This document shows, piece by piece, positions 8,745 through 18,525 of a stretch of DNA of 64,000 bases. A model generated the notes under the pieces. It searched no databases and was not told the DNA's origin. It saw only the letters and a program-made list of their open reading frames with translations. The translations under genes and the position numbers were made by a program. The stretch's first letter is position 1. Each line of letters starts with the position of its first letter. The stretch lies in assembly GCF_007751035.1 (NCBI RefSeq), contig NZ_CP036433.1, positions 9,343,001 to 9,407,000 of the forward strand, written 5' to 3'. Source of the stretch: Lignipirellula cremea (GTDB lineage: Bacteria > Planctomycetota > Planctomycetia > Pirellulales > Pirellulaceae).

Positions 8745-11516
8745 ATGAAACTCTTCTCCCCCCTCTCTTCTCTGCGTTCCGCCCTGCCCTGCACGCTCGT
8801 GCTGATCGCCCTGGCCATGGGCCCCGCTTCCCTGGCCAGGGCGGCCGAAGTGAATGCCGCGATTTCCTCGCGGGAAGCGTATGTCGGAGCGCCTGTCACA
8901 CTGCAGGTGGAAATCGCCAACGCCAGTGACTTTGACGAACCGACGGTGCCCGATATCGACGGGCTGGAGATTCGCTCCGCCGGCTCGCCACGCCGCAGTT
9001 CGCAAACGACCATCATCAACGGCCGTCGCACCGACCGCACTTCGGCCGTGTACGTCTGGCAGGTGATCCCCCGTCGGGAAGGGACGTTCGAAATCCCGGC
9101 CCTGCAACTGCAGGTCGACGGCCGCACCGAGACCACCGATCCGCTGCGGTTCGTCGTCGCCAAAAGCGAAACGGGCGACCTGCTGTTTGTCGAAGTCACC
9201 GGGCAGCAGGAAAAAATCTACGTCGGCCAACCGCTCACGCTGACGCTCAACGTGTGGATCAAACCGTACCGCGACGCCAAACACTCGCTGACCCTGACCG
9301 AAGCGAACATGTGGCAGCTGCTTTCCGACGGAACCCGCTGGGGCGCCTTTAGCGACCGCATGCAGGAGCTGGCCCGGAACAACCAGCGGCCGGGCGGACA
9401 AGAAGTGCTGCGCCCCGACGCCAACGGGGAGGAGCACGCCTACTACCGCTACCAGGTCGAGGCGACCGTCTATCCCAAACGACCCGGCCAGATCGATGTG
9501 GGCGACGTGCAAGTGGTGGTCAACTACCCGACCCGACTGGAGGCCGCGCGCGATCCGTTCGGCGCCATGTTCGACGATGACTTTTTCCCAGGCGGCTCGC
9601 CGTTCCCTGGCGGCTTTGGCCGTTCACGCCGGAACACGCTGACCGTTTCCGCCACGCGACCGGCCGTGGCCGAAGCCAGCGTGGAGCCGATCGAAGTTAC
9701 TCCCATCCCGACCGCGGACCGCCCCTTCGACTACCGCGGCGCCGTGGGCGAGTATCAGATCGCCACCCAGGCGGCGCCGACCAGCGTCAAGGCGGGCGAC
9801 CCCATCACGCTGCACATTGGCGTGTCGGGGGACGGGCCGATGGAGCTGGTGGCCGCGCCGCCTTTGGCCGACCTGCCGAACCTGACGGCCGACTTCCAGG
9901 TTTCCCGCGAGCCGCTGGCCGGCCTGGTGCAGGATAACGTCAAGCTGTTCACCACCAGCATTCGCCCGCGTCGGGAAGGGATCACGCAGATCCCCGCCAT
10001 CCCGCTATCGTACTTTGATCCGGTCGCCGAGAAGTTCGTCACCGTGCACAGCGAGCCGATCACCATCGAAGTCGCCCCCGCTGACCGCCTTGCCCTCGGG
10101 GCCATTGTCGGCGGCAACCAGGACGCCGGTTCGCCCGACAAGGACGACGCCGATACCCCGGCGTCGCTGGATCTGTCCTCTTACCTGGGCGCCGATGCGG
10201 CCCATTCGTCGACCTCGCCGGCCGGCTGGCCGTGGCTGTGGGCCCTGCTGCTGCCGCCGCTGGTCGTGGTCGCCGTCGGCCTGTTCCTGCATCGTCAGCG
10301 TTGGCTGCCGCTGTTTGTTGGCGGTGCAAAGCAGCGTCTGCGGAGCGGACTGAAAGCGATCGAAGCGGCCGCATCGCCGTCGGCAGTCGCCAGCGTGGTT
10401 CGCGACTTTTCGGAAGGAATGGACGGCGCGAAGAAAGACGGCAAGATCGCTGCCCTGCTGAACGCGTGCGAGCAGGCAGCCTATGCGGGTGCGAGCGACG
10501 TGCAGCTGGACGAACTCAAAGCGAAGGCGACCGCGTTACTGCCGGAACTGGCCGCGTCCCGTTCCCAGCAGACGACGGGCCAGACGCACGCGCCGCGGAA
10601 CGTTCGCCGCCAGGCGGCGTTTGCCTGCCTGGCGCTGGCGGGACTCGCCGTGGCCGTGCCCGCCGGGACGATGCTGGCGGGCTGGTTGCCCGAGCAGCAG
10701 GAGCCGACCGTTTCGTCGCCGGCTCCGGCCGCGACGAACGTCCTGCCCGGTCTGACCGACACGCAGCGCGAGGCGATCCTGGCGGAAGCGAACGCCGCCA
10801 GCCAGCGCGGCCAGCAGGCGATGGCCAGCGATGCGGCCGCCATGAAGGAAGCGTTCTCCACCGCCGCCCTGAAGTACCAGCTGCTGGTCGACGCGGGCGT
10901 GCAAAACAGCCGGCTGTACGGCAACCTGGCGAACGCCTGCCTGCAGTCGGGCGAGCTGGGCCGCGCCATCGCCAGCTACGAACGAGCCCTGCAGCTCGAT
11001 CCGTCCAACCACCAGGCCCGCGTCAACCTGCACGCCGCCCGCCAGGCGGTTGTGTCGCCCGGCGAACCTGCAGCCGCGTCCTTCTCCTGGACCGGCCTGG
11101 CGGCGGGGCTCAACCGCTACCTGCCGCCGACTTCGCGCTGGCTGCTCCTGGCGACCGCCTGGATGCTGGCGTGGGGCGTGGTTCTGCTGCGTTTGTTCTG
11201 GTCGGGACACAGTTGGAAATACGCCATGCTGCCGGCGGCGGCGTTGCTGCTGATTGCGGTCGCGCTGGTCGGCACGGATCGCTGGCTCGGCGATACGAAC
11301 CACCAGGCGATCGTGGTGGCGAAGGCCGTCGTACTGCATCAGTTCCCGCTGGAGAACGCCCCGGCCGTCACGGGCCAGCCTTTGCCCGAAGGCGAAGCAG
11401 TCGCCGTGCTGGACCAGCGCGACGCCTGGCTGGAAATCCGGACCCCCAGCGGCCAGACCGGCTGGGTCAAGTCGCCGCAAGTCACGCAGCTTGGCGGTCG
11501 GTCGACGGATGCGTGA
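8745..11516 (+). CDS. Large BatD-like protein with TPR and C-terminal SH3 domain
   Basis: A 923-aa protein with a signal peptide (ALAMGPASLARA, about residues 1-33). Repeated beta-sandwich BatD domains cover about 35-480 (VGAPVTLQVEIANASDFDEP, then VGQPLTLTLNVWIKPY). A membrane segment lies at about 497-518 (WPWLWALLLPPLVVVAVGLF) and another near 625-650. A TPR stretch follows at about 690-770 (YGNLANACLQSGELGRAIAS). Two more membrane helices near 800-840 and a bacterial SH3 domain at about 860-920 (WLEIRTPSGQTGWVK) complete it. It combines BatD with BatE-like TPR/SH3 modules. It is the last gene of the operon, before a strong terminator. Confidence 0.9.
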   Translation: MKLFSPLSSLRSALPCTLVLIALAMGPASLARAAEVNAAISSREAYVGAPVTLQVEIANASDFDEPTVPDIDGLEIRSAGSPRRSSQTTIINGRRTDRTSAVYVWQVIPRREGTFEIPALQLQVDGRTETTDPLRFVVAKSETGDLLFVEVTGQQEKIYVGQPLTLTLNVWIKPYRDAKHSLTLTEANMWQLLSDGTRWGAFSDRMQELARNNQRPGGQEVLRPDANGEEHAYYRYQVEATVYPKRPGQIDVGDVQVVVNYPTRLEAARDPFGAMFDDDFFPGGSPFPGGFGRSRRNTLTVSATRPAVAEASVEPIEVTPIPTADRPFDYRGAVGEYQIATQAAPTSVKAGDPITLHIGVSGDGPMELVAAPPLADLPNLTADFQVSREPLAGLVQDNVKLFTTSIRPRREGITQIPAIPLSYFDPVAEKFVTVHSEPITIEVAPADRLALGAIVGGNQDAGSPDKDDADTPASLDLSSYLGADAAHSSTSPAGWPWLWALLLPPLVVVAVGLFLHRQRWLPLFVGGAKQRLRSGLKAIEAAASPSAVASVVRDFSEGMDGAKKDGKIAALLNACEQAAYAGASDVQLDELKAKATALLPELAASRSQQTTGQTHAPRNVRRQAAFACLALAGLAVAVPAGTMLAGWLPEQQEPTVSSPAPAATNVLPGLTDTQREAILAEANAASQRGQQAMASDAAAMKEAFSTAALKYQLLVDAGVQNSRLYGNLANACLQSGELGRAIASYERALQLDPSNHQARVNLHAARQAVVSPGEPAAASFSWTGLAAGLNRYLPPTSRWLLLATAWMLAWGVVLLRLFWSGHSWKYAMLPAAALLLIAVALVGTDRWLGDTNHQAIVVAKAVVLHQFPLENAPAVTGQPLPEGEAVAVLDQRDAWLEIRTPSGQTGWVKSPQVTQLGGRSTDA

Positions 11517-11548
11517 AATTGAAGCAGCAGACGAAGAATAAAGAAGAG

Positions 11549-11588
11549 GGATTCACCGCCGAGAAGGTGGTGAATCCTTCTTTTTTTC
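11549..11588 (+). terminator. Intrinsic terminator of the MoxR/Bat operon
   Basis: A perfect 9-bp stem, GGATTCACC (11549-11557) with GGTGAATCC (11569-11577), is followed by a T-rich run to 11588. It lies 32 bases after the stop of the last Bat gene. Confidence 0.9.
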
Positions 11589-11738
11589 CGTAGCGAGCGT
11601 TTGCTGACGTGCCAGGATTCGAGTCCCCGCCTGACGCTCCAGGAACAGGCCGGTTACAATCGTGGCTGCTGGCCGGGGGGAGCTAGCTCCCTGTTCGTTT
11701 GTTTACTGACACGCGGCCCGGCCGCCAAGGAGAGACGT

Positions 11739-11888
11739 ATGTTGTGGACGATTATCGGAATTCTGTGCGTGATCTGGCTGGTGTCCGTCCTGCTCAAGGC
11801 GACCGTCGGCGGATTGATCCACCTGCTGCTGGTCATCGCGGTGATCGTGCTCATCTTCCGCCTGGTCAGTGGCCGCAAGCTCGTTTAA
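11739..11888 (+). CDS. Small membrane protein, Lmo0937-like
   Basis: A 49-aa protein, MLWTIIGILCVIWLVSVLL followed by a short hinge and a second hydrophobic helix ending FRLVSGRKLV. The ATG at 11739 follows AAGGAGAGA at 11728-11736. Two hydrophobic helices with a basic end match the short Lmo0937-type membrane proteins, whose function is unknown. It stands alone between the Bat-operon terminator and a convergent transporter gene. Confidence 0.8.
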   Translation: MLWTIIGILCVIWLVSVLLKATVGGLIHLLLVIAVIVLIFRLVSGRKLV

Positions 11889-11926
11889 CCGGCGGACAGA
11901 CGTCGTCGGTCGAACGGTTCTTTCCG

Positions 11927-13564
11927 TTACGGCGTCAGGGCCGAGAAGTCGGCGAAGACCAGGTAGATCGTGAAGACAATCAGGATCAGCACCAGGCCCG
12001 CCGGAATCGCGTAACGCCATGGCGTCATGTCGACGGCGCCCACATCTTCCTGCACGAATTCTGTTTCGCGCGGCCAGATCTCTCCGATCACCAGCATCAT
12101 TATCATCAGCCAGCTAAAGACGATGCCCAGGAAATGGTACTCGTGCAGCGAGCTGACAATCTTGTCAAACGGCGACACAAAGTAGCCGATCGCAATCACG
12201 GCAAACCCGGCCACCAGCCCCAGCCTGGCCGCAATCGCCGGGACCCGCCGGGTCAACATGCCGACCAGCACCACCGCCAGCACGGGGATGAAATACATCC
12301 CGTTCATTTTCTGCAGGTGGTCAAAAATGCTCTCGGTGTTCGCCAGCAAAGGGGCGATCGCCATCGCCAGCACGGCGACCGTCCAGCCAAAATACTTGCC
12401 GCTGCGGACCACCTCGGCTTCGGTCGCTTTCGGATATAGCAGCCGCTTGTAGAGGCCCAGGCTGAACAGCGTACAAGAGCTGTTGAGGGCCGAGTTAAAG
12501 CTGGACAGAATTGCGCCGATCATGACGGCCGCAAAGAAGCCCGTTAGCGGAGCCGGCAGCACGCGGTTGACCAGCATGCCGTACGCCTTGTCGGCGGCCA
12601 CATCCTGCCCGGCGAACAAGCTAAAGGCCAGCATCCCCGGAATCACCAGGTAAAGCGGTCCCAGCAGTTTTAACGCGCCCGTCAGCAGCACTCCTTTTTG
12701 CCCTTCGGCCAGGCTGCTGGCGCCGAACGTCCTTTGGATGATCTGCTGGTTGGTCGTCCAGTAAAACAGGTTAATCAGAAAGATGCCGGAGAAGATCGTG
12801 CCGAACGGAACCTTCGTCTGGGGTCCTCCGACCGAATTGAACCGCTCCCGCTGCTGCGTCCACAACGTATCCAGGCCGCCCGACAGCCCGCCTTCGCCGC
12901 CCAGGGCAAACAGCGCGAACACCGTAATCAGCAGTCCGCCCACCAGCAGGCCCACGCCATTGAGCGTGTCGGAAACGGCGACCGTCCGCAGTCCGCCAAA
13001 GAGCGCATAGATCGAACCGATCACGCCGACCAGAATCACAATCAACCACAGCGACGTCGCTTCCGGATCCAGACCCAGATAAGCGGGCGCCCCGCCCAGC
13101 AGCGACGGCACATCGAGAATCCCCATCAAACCAATCGCGCCCGTGTACAGAATAATGGGCAAAAGAATGCCGACGTACGCCAGCAGAAAAATGATGGTGG
13201 TGATCAGCTGCGTCTGCCGGTCAAAGCGAATCTCCAGATACTCCGGGACAGTCGCCACGCCGCTTTTCAAGAACCGCGGCAGGAAGAACCAGGCCATGAA
13301 CACCAGGGCCACGACACAGACCACCTCCCAGACCATCACGCACAGGCCATCCTTAAAGGCGGCCCCATTCAGCCCCACCATCTGCTCGGTCGACAGGTTC
13401 GTCAGCAACAGCGACCCGGCAATCAGCGGAAAGGTCAACGACCGCCCCGCCAGAAAATACCCGCCTGTGCTGGCGTGGTCATCGTGCCGGGTGAACCACC
13501 AGGTCAACATGGCGACCAGGCCGGTAAAGAACAAAAAAGAGAGGAGAGTCAGCGTCAGGTCCAT
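11927..13564 (-). CDS. Sodium:solute symporter (SSS family)
   Basis: A 545-aa polytopic membrane protein with about 13-14 hydrophobic helices, the usual size for the SSS/SGLT family. Family features include the early NLSTEQMVGLNG stretch near residue 58, GGLRTVAVSDTLNG near 185, and SSFNSALNSSCTLFS near 350. SSS members import sugars, amino acids, vitamins or sialic acid with sodium; planctomycetes carry many SGLT-like copies. The substrate cannot be read from the sequence. It is divergent from the DUF1552 gene, with a shared 346-base intergenic region. Confidence 0.92.
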   Translation of the reverse strand: MDLTLTLLSFLFFTGLVAMLTWWFTRHDDHASTGGYFLAGRSLTFPLIAGSLLLTNLSTEQMVGLNGAAFKDGLCVMVWEVVCVVALVFMAWFFLPRFLKSGVATVPEYLEIRFDRQTQLITTIIFLLAYVGILLPIILYTGAIGLMGILDVPSLLGGAPAYLGLDPEATSLWLIVILVGVIGSIYALFGGLRTVAVSDTLNGVGLLVGGLLITVFALFALGGEGGLSGGLDTLWTQQRERFNSVGGPQTKVPFGTIFSGIFLINLFYWTTNQQIIQRTFGASSLAEGQKGVLLTGALKLLGPLYLVIPGMLAFSLFAGQDVAADKAYGMLVNRVLPAPLTGFFAAVMIGAILSSFNSALNSSCTLFSLGLYKRLLYPKATEAEVVRSGKYFGWTVAVLAMAIAPLLANTESIFDHLQKMNGMYFIPVLAVVLVGMLTRRVPAIAARLGLVAGFAVIAIGYFVSPFDKIVSSLHEYHFLGIVFSWLMIMMLVIGEIWPRETEFVQEDVGAVDMTPWRYAIPAGLVLILIVFTIYLVFADFSALTP

Positions 13565-13910
13565 CAGAGCTCTTTCTATTGCCAGCGATCAAATCCCCGC
13601 CAGGTCCGCCGTCCGCCAGGCCGGCGCGTCGCACGTTAGCCGCTTTTCGACCGCTGCATTCCCCGCGTTTTGCGGATCAAAAAAACGGTATGCCGGGCGT
13701 CGATCGGTTAAAATGCGTTTCTGCGGAAGGCGCCATTGTTACAGAATCCGGCCGCAACTGCTGCCGGCTAATTGTTGACATGGGCCCTTCCCTCGCTTAT
13801 TCATATATGAAATCGCTTTCAAAGATTGTCGATTCCCGCAGGAAAGATCCCGCCCTGCCGCAGCCCGCCTGTCGCCAACTGTTGACGCCGCCATGGAAAA
13901 GAGGAAACCG
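13565..13910. other. Divergent intergenic region, 346 bp
   Basis: It lies between the SSS transporter and the DUF1552 gene. It contains the sigma-70-like promoter described separately at 13775-13803. No other gene or clear structure is seen. Confidence 0.6.
13775..13803 (+). promoter_or_regulatory. Candidate sigma-70 promoter of the DUF1552 gene
   Basis: A perfect -35 box TTGACA (13775-13780), a 17-base spacer and a -10 box TATTCA (13798-13803, four of six matches). It lies about 110 bases before the likely start at 13911. Confidence 0.5.
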
Positions 13911-15275
13911 ATGAACGTCTCCCGCCGGAACTTTCTCAAAGCGCAGGGCGCCGTGCTCACGCTCCCTTTTCTGCCCTCGCTGGCGCACGGAAAGGAAGGC
14001 CCGCTGGCCGGAGCAAAGCCCAGCAAAAAGCTGGTGATCATGTATCTGCCCAACGGTATCGTCCGCCGCTGTTTCTTCCCCGGCGAAGAAGAAGCCGACC
14101 TCCCCGGCTTCATCGGCAACTTCAACGCCGATAAAACCAAAAACGAACGCCGCATCCCCAACAAGCCAGGCATCGGACCGCTGGAGCTCACCTCGACCAT
14201 GCAGCCGCTGGCCGACATCGCCGGCGATATCAGCCTGGTCACCGGGCTGGAACGCACCTACAAGAATGGGCAGGACGTGCATGCCCAGGGCGCTTCCTGT
14301 TATCTGACCAGCCTGTCGCCCGAACAGGCCGAAGCCCAGGGCGAGCGGCACCCGAACGGCCGCACGCTGGACCAGGTCATCGGCGACGCAGTCGGCGGCA
14401 ACACGATCTTCAGAACGCTTGAAATCAGCTGCAACGGTTTCACGGCGCCGAAAGAGCCGATCGAGTTTGACAACATCTCCTGGTACGGTCCCGACAAGAT
14501 CGCCCCTTCCATCCGCGATCCGCAAAAACTGTACGACCGGCTGTTCCTCCGCGACAGCTACCGCGCACACGTAGCCGATGTGACCGACCTGGTGCTGGCC
14601 GACGCCCAGTCCCTGTCCCGCAAGCTGGGCCGGGCCGATCAGGAAACGCTAAGCCAGTACATGCAGATGGTCCGCGACATTGAAATCCGCATTGAGAAAA
14701 TGCAAAAGCTGCTCGTCGGCGTGGACATCCACATCCCCAAAGACGCAGTCCTCCCCCGCGGCGAATACATCAAACTGCAGACCGACCTGATGCTGCTCGC
14801 TTTTCAAATGGGCATCACCAACATTTCCACCTTCATGATCGGCCCCGAACGCTGGGATGCGACCCTGCTTTATGAAGGCGTGTTCGACAAGCCCGTCCAG
14901 CACCACAGCATGACCCACAACCAGCGCGGCGAAGGCTACAAGGAACTGCAGAAGATCGACCTGTTCCATATGGAACAGCTGGCCTACCTGGTGCGCCGGA
15001 TGAAAGAAACCCAGGAGGCCGACGGCAGCAGCCTGTACGACAATTCCCTGGTCGCCTTCGGAGCCGGCCTGGGCGACGGCGCCACGCACCAGTACTACGA
15101 CCTGCCGATGATCGTCGCCGGCAAAGCCCAGGGACAGATCAAACAGGGGCGCATCGTCCGCCTGAAAAGCGGCACGCTCTGTTCGAACATGTGGCTCACC
15201 ATCGCCCAGTTGATGGGGCTGGAGATCGACTCCTTCGCCGACAGCGACGGCGTCATTTCCGACCTGTGGACCTAG
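13911..15275 (+). CDS. DUF1552 domain-containing protein with Tat signal
   Basis: A 454-aa protein starting with a twin-arginine signal (NVSRRNFLKAQG), so it is probably exported folded. The rest matches the DUF1552 family: LVIMYLPNGIVRR near residue 40, HAQGASCYLT near 125, and MTHNQRGEGYKELQKID near 338. DUF1552 proteins are paired with DUF1592 cytochrome-c-like proteins in planctomycetes and other bacteria; the DUF1592 gene follows here. An ATG 18 bases upstream (13893) would add six residues; 13911 gives the cleaner signal peptide. Confidence 0.92.
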   Translation: MNVSRRNFLKAQGAVLTLPFLPSLAHGKEGPLAGAKPSKKLVIMYLPNGIVRRCFFPGEEEADLPGFIGNFNADKTKNERRIPNKPGIGPLELTSTMQPLADIAGDISLVTGLERTYKNGQDVHAQGASCYLTSLSPEQAEAQGERHPNGRTLDQVIGDAVGGNTIFRTLEISCNGFTAPKEPIEFDNISWYGPDKIAPSIRDPQKLYDRLFLRDSYRAHVADVTDLVLADAQSLSRKLGRADQETLSQYMQMVRDIEIRIEKMQKLLVGVDIHIPKDAVLPRGEYIKLQTDLMLLAFQMGITNISTFMIGPERWDATLLYEGVFDKPVQHHSMTHNQRGEGYKELQKIDLFHMEQLAYLVRRMKETQEADGSSLYDNSLVAFGAGLGDGATHQYYDLPMIVAGKAQGQIKQGRIVRLKSGTLCSNMWLTIAQLMGLEIDSFADSDGVISDLWT

Positions 15276-15337
15276 GCCGTCCTGCCTGCCTTGCCTTCGA
15301 ACTGCGTCCTTCCCGCCCATCCGAAAAGCCGTCCCTC

Positions 15338-18334
15338 ATGCCTGCTGGAACTAGCCACCCTTTGACCTGTCGGCGACTTCTGTTGCTGCTCTCCCTGTTG
15401 CTGGCTGGTCCGGCGACGATCTTCTCCCCTGCGCTTTGCCAGGCTGAGGACTTCGACCGCGAATGGGCGGTGGTGGTGCAGCAGAAATGCCTCAAGTGCC
15501 ATGGCGGGAAAGAAATCAACGGCGAGGTCGACTTCCGACTGACGGCGACGGCCGAGCAGTTCCTGGCCGACCCGGAACTGCTGGATCGCATGATCGATGC
15601 GATCGCTTCCGGGCAGATGCCGCCGGAGACGGAACCGCCGCTGCCCGAGCAAACGCAAACGCAGTTCGTCGCCGCCTTGAAAACGCTCCTTCGCCAGGCC
15701 GCTGCCGACGACGACCTGCCGCCCCCGCAGCTCCGGCGTTTGAACCGCTTCCAGTACAACAACTCGGTGAAGGATCTGTTCCGGCTCAATCGCGATATCT
15801 TTCCGCTGCCGGAAAAACTGATGACCCGCCAGGACGATTACCTGCGCCGCCGCACCGGTCAGATGCCGGACCAGGTGCGGGCTTCCTCCCAGGCGCTACA
15901 GCCGGCCGCCGGTCTGGCCGGGGTGCAGGCGTTCCCCAAAGACCTCCGCGCTGAGCATGGCTTTGACAACCAGGCGAACCAGCTGACGCTGTCCCCCTTG
16001 CTGCTGGATGCGTATCTGCGGCTGAGCGTATCGATCGTGGAAAGCCCGGACTTTAACGCCGCGAACGTCGGCGTGTGGAACGACCTGTTCCAGCCCCCGG
16101 CGCCGGGCGTCGATCAGGGCGAAGAGATCCGCCGTCGACTGGCCCCGTTCCTGCGACATGCGTTCCGCGGTCCGGTCGAGGACGCCGCGCTCGAACGTTA
16201 CGGGGCCTTTGCGGCGGCGAAACTCGCCCAGGGGATGCCGTTTACCGACTGCATGAAAAAGACCGCGTCGGCCGTGCTTTCGTCTCCCTTGTTTCTTTAT
16301 CGGTCAGCCGCCAGCAGCCAGGCGGAAATTCCCTTCGAAGTCGCCAACAATCTGTCGTACTTTCTCTGGGCCAGTTGTCCTGACGAAGAGCTGCTGGATC
16401 TGGCGGAAGACGGCCGTCTGCTGCAGCCCGAAGTCCTCAACGCGACGATCGACCGGATGCTGGCCGACCCCCGCATCGAGCGTTTTCTCGATGCGTTCCC
16501 GGCCCAGTGGATGCAACTGGAGAACCTGCTGGCCGTCACGCCGGACCCCGCCATCAATCGCTACTTCAGCCTGGACCAGAACCATCCGGCCAGCCTGCAG
16601 ATGGTGCTGGAGCCGCTGCTGCTGTTTGACGCGATGTTTGTCGAAGACCGACCAATCCGCGAGCTGATCGCGCCGGCGTTCAGTTATCGCAGCGACTTCC
16701 TGAAAACCTGGTATGCGTCCGACCTGGAACCGCCGCCCGTCGATCTGGCCGCCGTCGCCGCCCAGAACGCAAAGAACGACCAGCAGCGGCAAACTCTCCA
16801 GGCCGCGCTCGAAACGGCCCGCTCCCAGAAAGACGCCCTGATCGCTCCCGTGCGAACCCGGCTGCTGCAGGCCCGTAACCAGACCGCCGACAAACCGCTG
16901 CTGACCGATCTGAAACCGTACGCCGCGTGGGAGTTCAACGGCGACCTGAAAGATTCCGTAGGCAACCTGGACCTGAGAGCAGAAGGGAAGATTGAATACG
17001 CGGATGGCATGGTCGTGCTCAACAAGTCGTACCTGATCAGCCAGCCGCTGCCGATCGATCTGCAGGCCCGCACCTTCGAGGTCTGGTGCGAAGTGGACGA
17101 CCTGAACCAGCGCGGCGGCGGCCTGATGGGGATCCAGGGGCCGAACAGGGTTTTCGATACGATCGTCCTGGGCGAAAGGAAACCGCTGCACTGGATCTCC
17201 GGCAGCAACAACTTCCAGCGCACCGAAGACTTCCCCGACTCCACGCCGGAAACGGCAGCCGGCAAGCGACTGCATTTGACGATGGTCTATGCGGCCGATG
17301 GTGTGATCACCCTGTACCGGAACGGCGTTCCCTATGGGCAGCCCTATCGCAAAGGGGCGTTCACGTTCCCCGCCGGCACAAGCTCGATCCTGTTCGGCCT
17401 GCGGCATCTGCCGGCCAGCGGGAACCGCTTCCTGTCCGTCCGGATTGACCAGGCCCGCCTGTTCGACCGGGCCCTGACCGCCGACGAAGCGGCCGCCCTG
17501 GCCAGCGGCTCGGCGTATCTCCCCCGGGAGGAGCTGCTCCAGGCGTTCACCGCCGAACAAAAAGCGGCCCACGCCGCCTTGGAAGCGGCGATCCAGCAGG
17601 CCGAGTCCGCCCTGGCGAAGGTTCCCGCCAACCAGAATCCAGAACAGGTGCGGCAGGAAGCCCAGAAACGCTTCGACGACGAGATCCGCCGGAAGCTGCA
17701 GTCGCAAACCTTCGCCCGGGTCGCAACCGACGACCCGCGTTACGGCGGCGTGATCACCAACGCCGCCATGCTGAGCATGACCTCCGGGACCCGGCGAACC
17801 CACCCCATCGCCCGCGGCGCCTGGGTGATCGAAGTGATCCTGAACGACCCGCCCAACCCGCCGCCGAACGATATTCCGCCGTTGCGTGAAGTCGAATCTT
17901 CGAAACCGCTTACGGTCCGGGAGAGGTTCGCCATCCATCGCAGCAATCCGTCCTGCGCCGGCTGTCACTCCCAGCTGGACCCGCTGGGCTTTGCGCTGGA
18001 AAACTTCGACATCACCGGTCGCTGGCGGGACAAGTACGAAAACGGCCTGGCCGTCGACGCCAGCGGCGTGCTGATGCGCAAGCACCCGTTCACCGACGTG
18101 GTTGAATTCAAGGCGTCGCTCATGCAGGAGGAACGGCGTTTTGCGGAAGCGTTCACGGCCCACCTGTTGCGGTTCGCCCTGGCGCGGGAACTGCGCCCGG
18201 CCGACTCCCTCACGCTGGAAGCGATCATCGACCGGACCGAACCGAACGATTTCAAGTTCCAGTCGCTGTTACGCGAAGTGGCCCGCACCGCCGCCAGCCT
18301 GCCGCCCTTCAAAGACAACCCGGCGGACCCATAG
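15338..18334 (+). CDS. DUF1592/DUF1588/DUF1585 cytochrome-c-like protein with LamG-like insert
   Basis: A 998-aa secreted protein with a signal peptide (LLLLLSLLLAGPATIF). It has a c-type heme motif CLKCH near residue 48, then DUF1587/DUF1595-type segments (LNRFQYNNSVKDLFRLN). The DUF1592 part follows (FDAMFVEDRPIRELI). A LamG/concanavalin-like insert at about 525-720 begins AAWEFNGDLKDSVG. A Glu-rich linker precedes DUF1588 with SCAGCHSQLDPLGFALENFD near 870 and DUF1585 at the end. The ATG at 15338 gives the signal peptide; the frame is open further upstream. It follows the DUF1552 gene by 62 bases. Confidence 0.92.
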   Translation: MPAGTSHPLTCRRLLLLLSLLLAGPATIFSPALCQAEDFDREWAVVVQQKCLKCHGGKEINGEVDFRLTATAEQFLADPELLDRMIDAIASGQMPPETEPPLPEQTQTQFVAALKTLLRQAAADDDLPPPQLRRLNRFQYNNSVKDLFRLNRDIFPLPEKLMTRQDDYLRRRTGQMPDQVRASSQALQPAAGLAGVQAFPKDLRAEHGFDNQANQLTLSPLLLDAYLRLSVSIVESPDFNAANVGVWNDLFQPPAPGVDQGEEIRRRLAPFLRHAFRGPVEDAALERYGAFAAAKLAQGMPFTDCMKKTASAVLSSPLFLYRSAASSQAEIPFEVANNLSYFLWASCPDEELLDLAEDGRLLQPEVLNATIDRMLADPRIERFLDAFPAQWMQLENLLAVTPDPAINRYFSLDQNHPASLQMVLEPLLLFDAMFVEDRPIRELIAPAFSYRSDFLKTWYASDLEPPPVDLAAVAAQNAKNDQQRQTLQAALETARSQKDALIAPVRTRLLQARNQTADKPLLTDLKPYAAWEFNGDLKDSVGNLDLRAEGKIEYADGMVVLNKSYLISQPLPIDLQARTFEVWCEVDDLNQRGGGLMGIQGPNRVFDTIVLGERKPLHWISGSNNFQRTEDFPDSTPETAAGKRLHLTMVYAADGVITLYRNGVPYGQPYRKGAFTFPAGTSSILFGLRHLPASGNRFLSVRIDQARLFDRALTADEAAALASGSAYLPREELLQAFTAEQKAAHAALEAAIQQAESALAKVPANQNPEQVRQEAQKRFDDEIRRKLQSQTFARVATDDPRYGGVITNAAMLSMTSGTRRTHPIARGAWVIEVILNDPPNPPPNDIPPLREVESSKPLTVRERFAIHRSNPSCAGCHSQLDPLGFALENFDITGRWRDKYENGLAVDASGVLMRKHPFTDVVEFKASLMQEERRFAEAFTAHLLRFALARELRPADSLTLEAIIDRTEPNDFKFQSLLREVARTAASLPPFKDNPADP

Positions 18335-18525
18335 CTCGCAGGACGAAAAGCGAAAGACTGCCAGAGGGAAGAGCGTCGTTTCACACGGCAGCTGACGACA
18401 CTACGTCCGCAAAAGGTTTCTCGTTCCAAGTGGCGCCGGCGGTCCGCATGAACGACAATCGACGGACACACATCCGTGTTCTGCAGAACCTGACCGCGCG
18501 CGAGCGCTACCCCTGGAGGAATCCC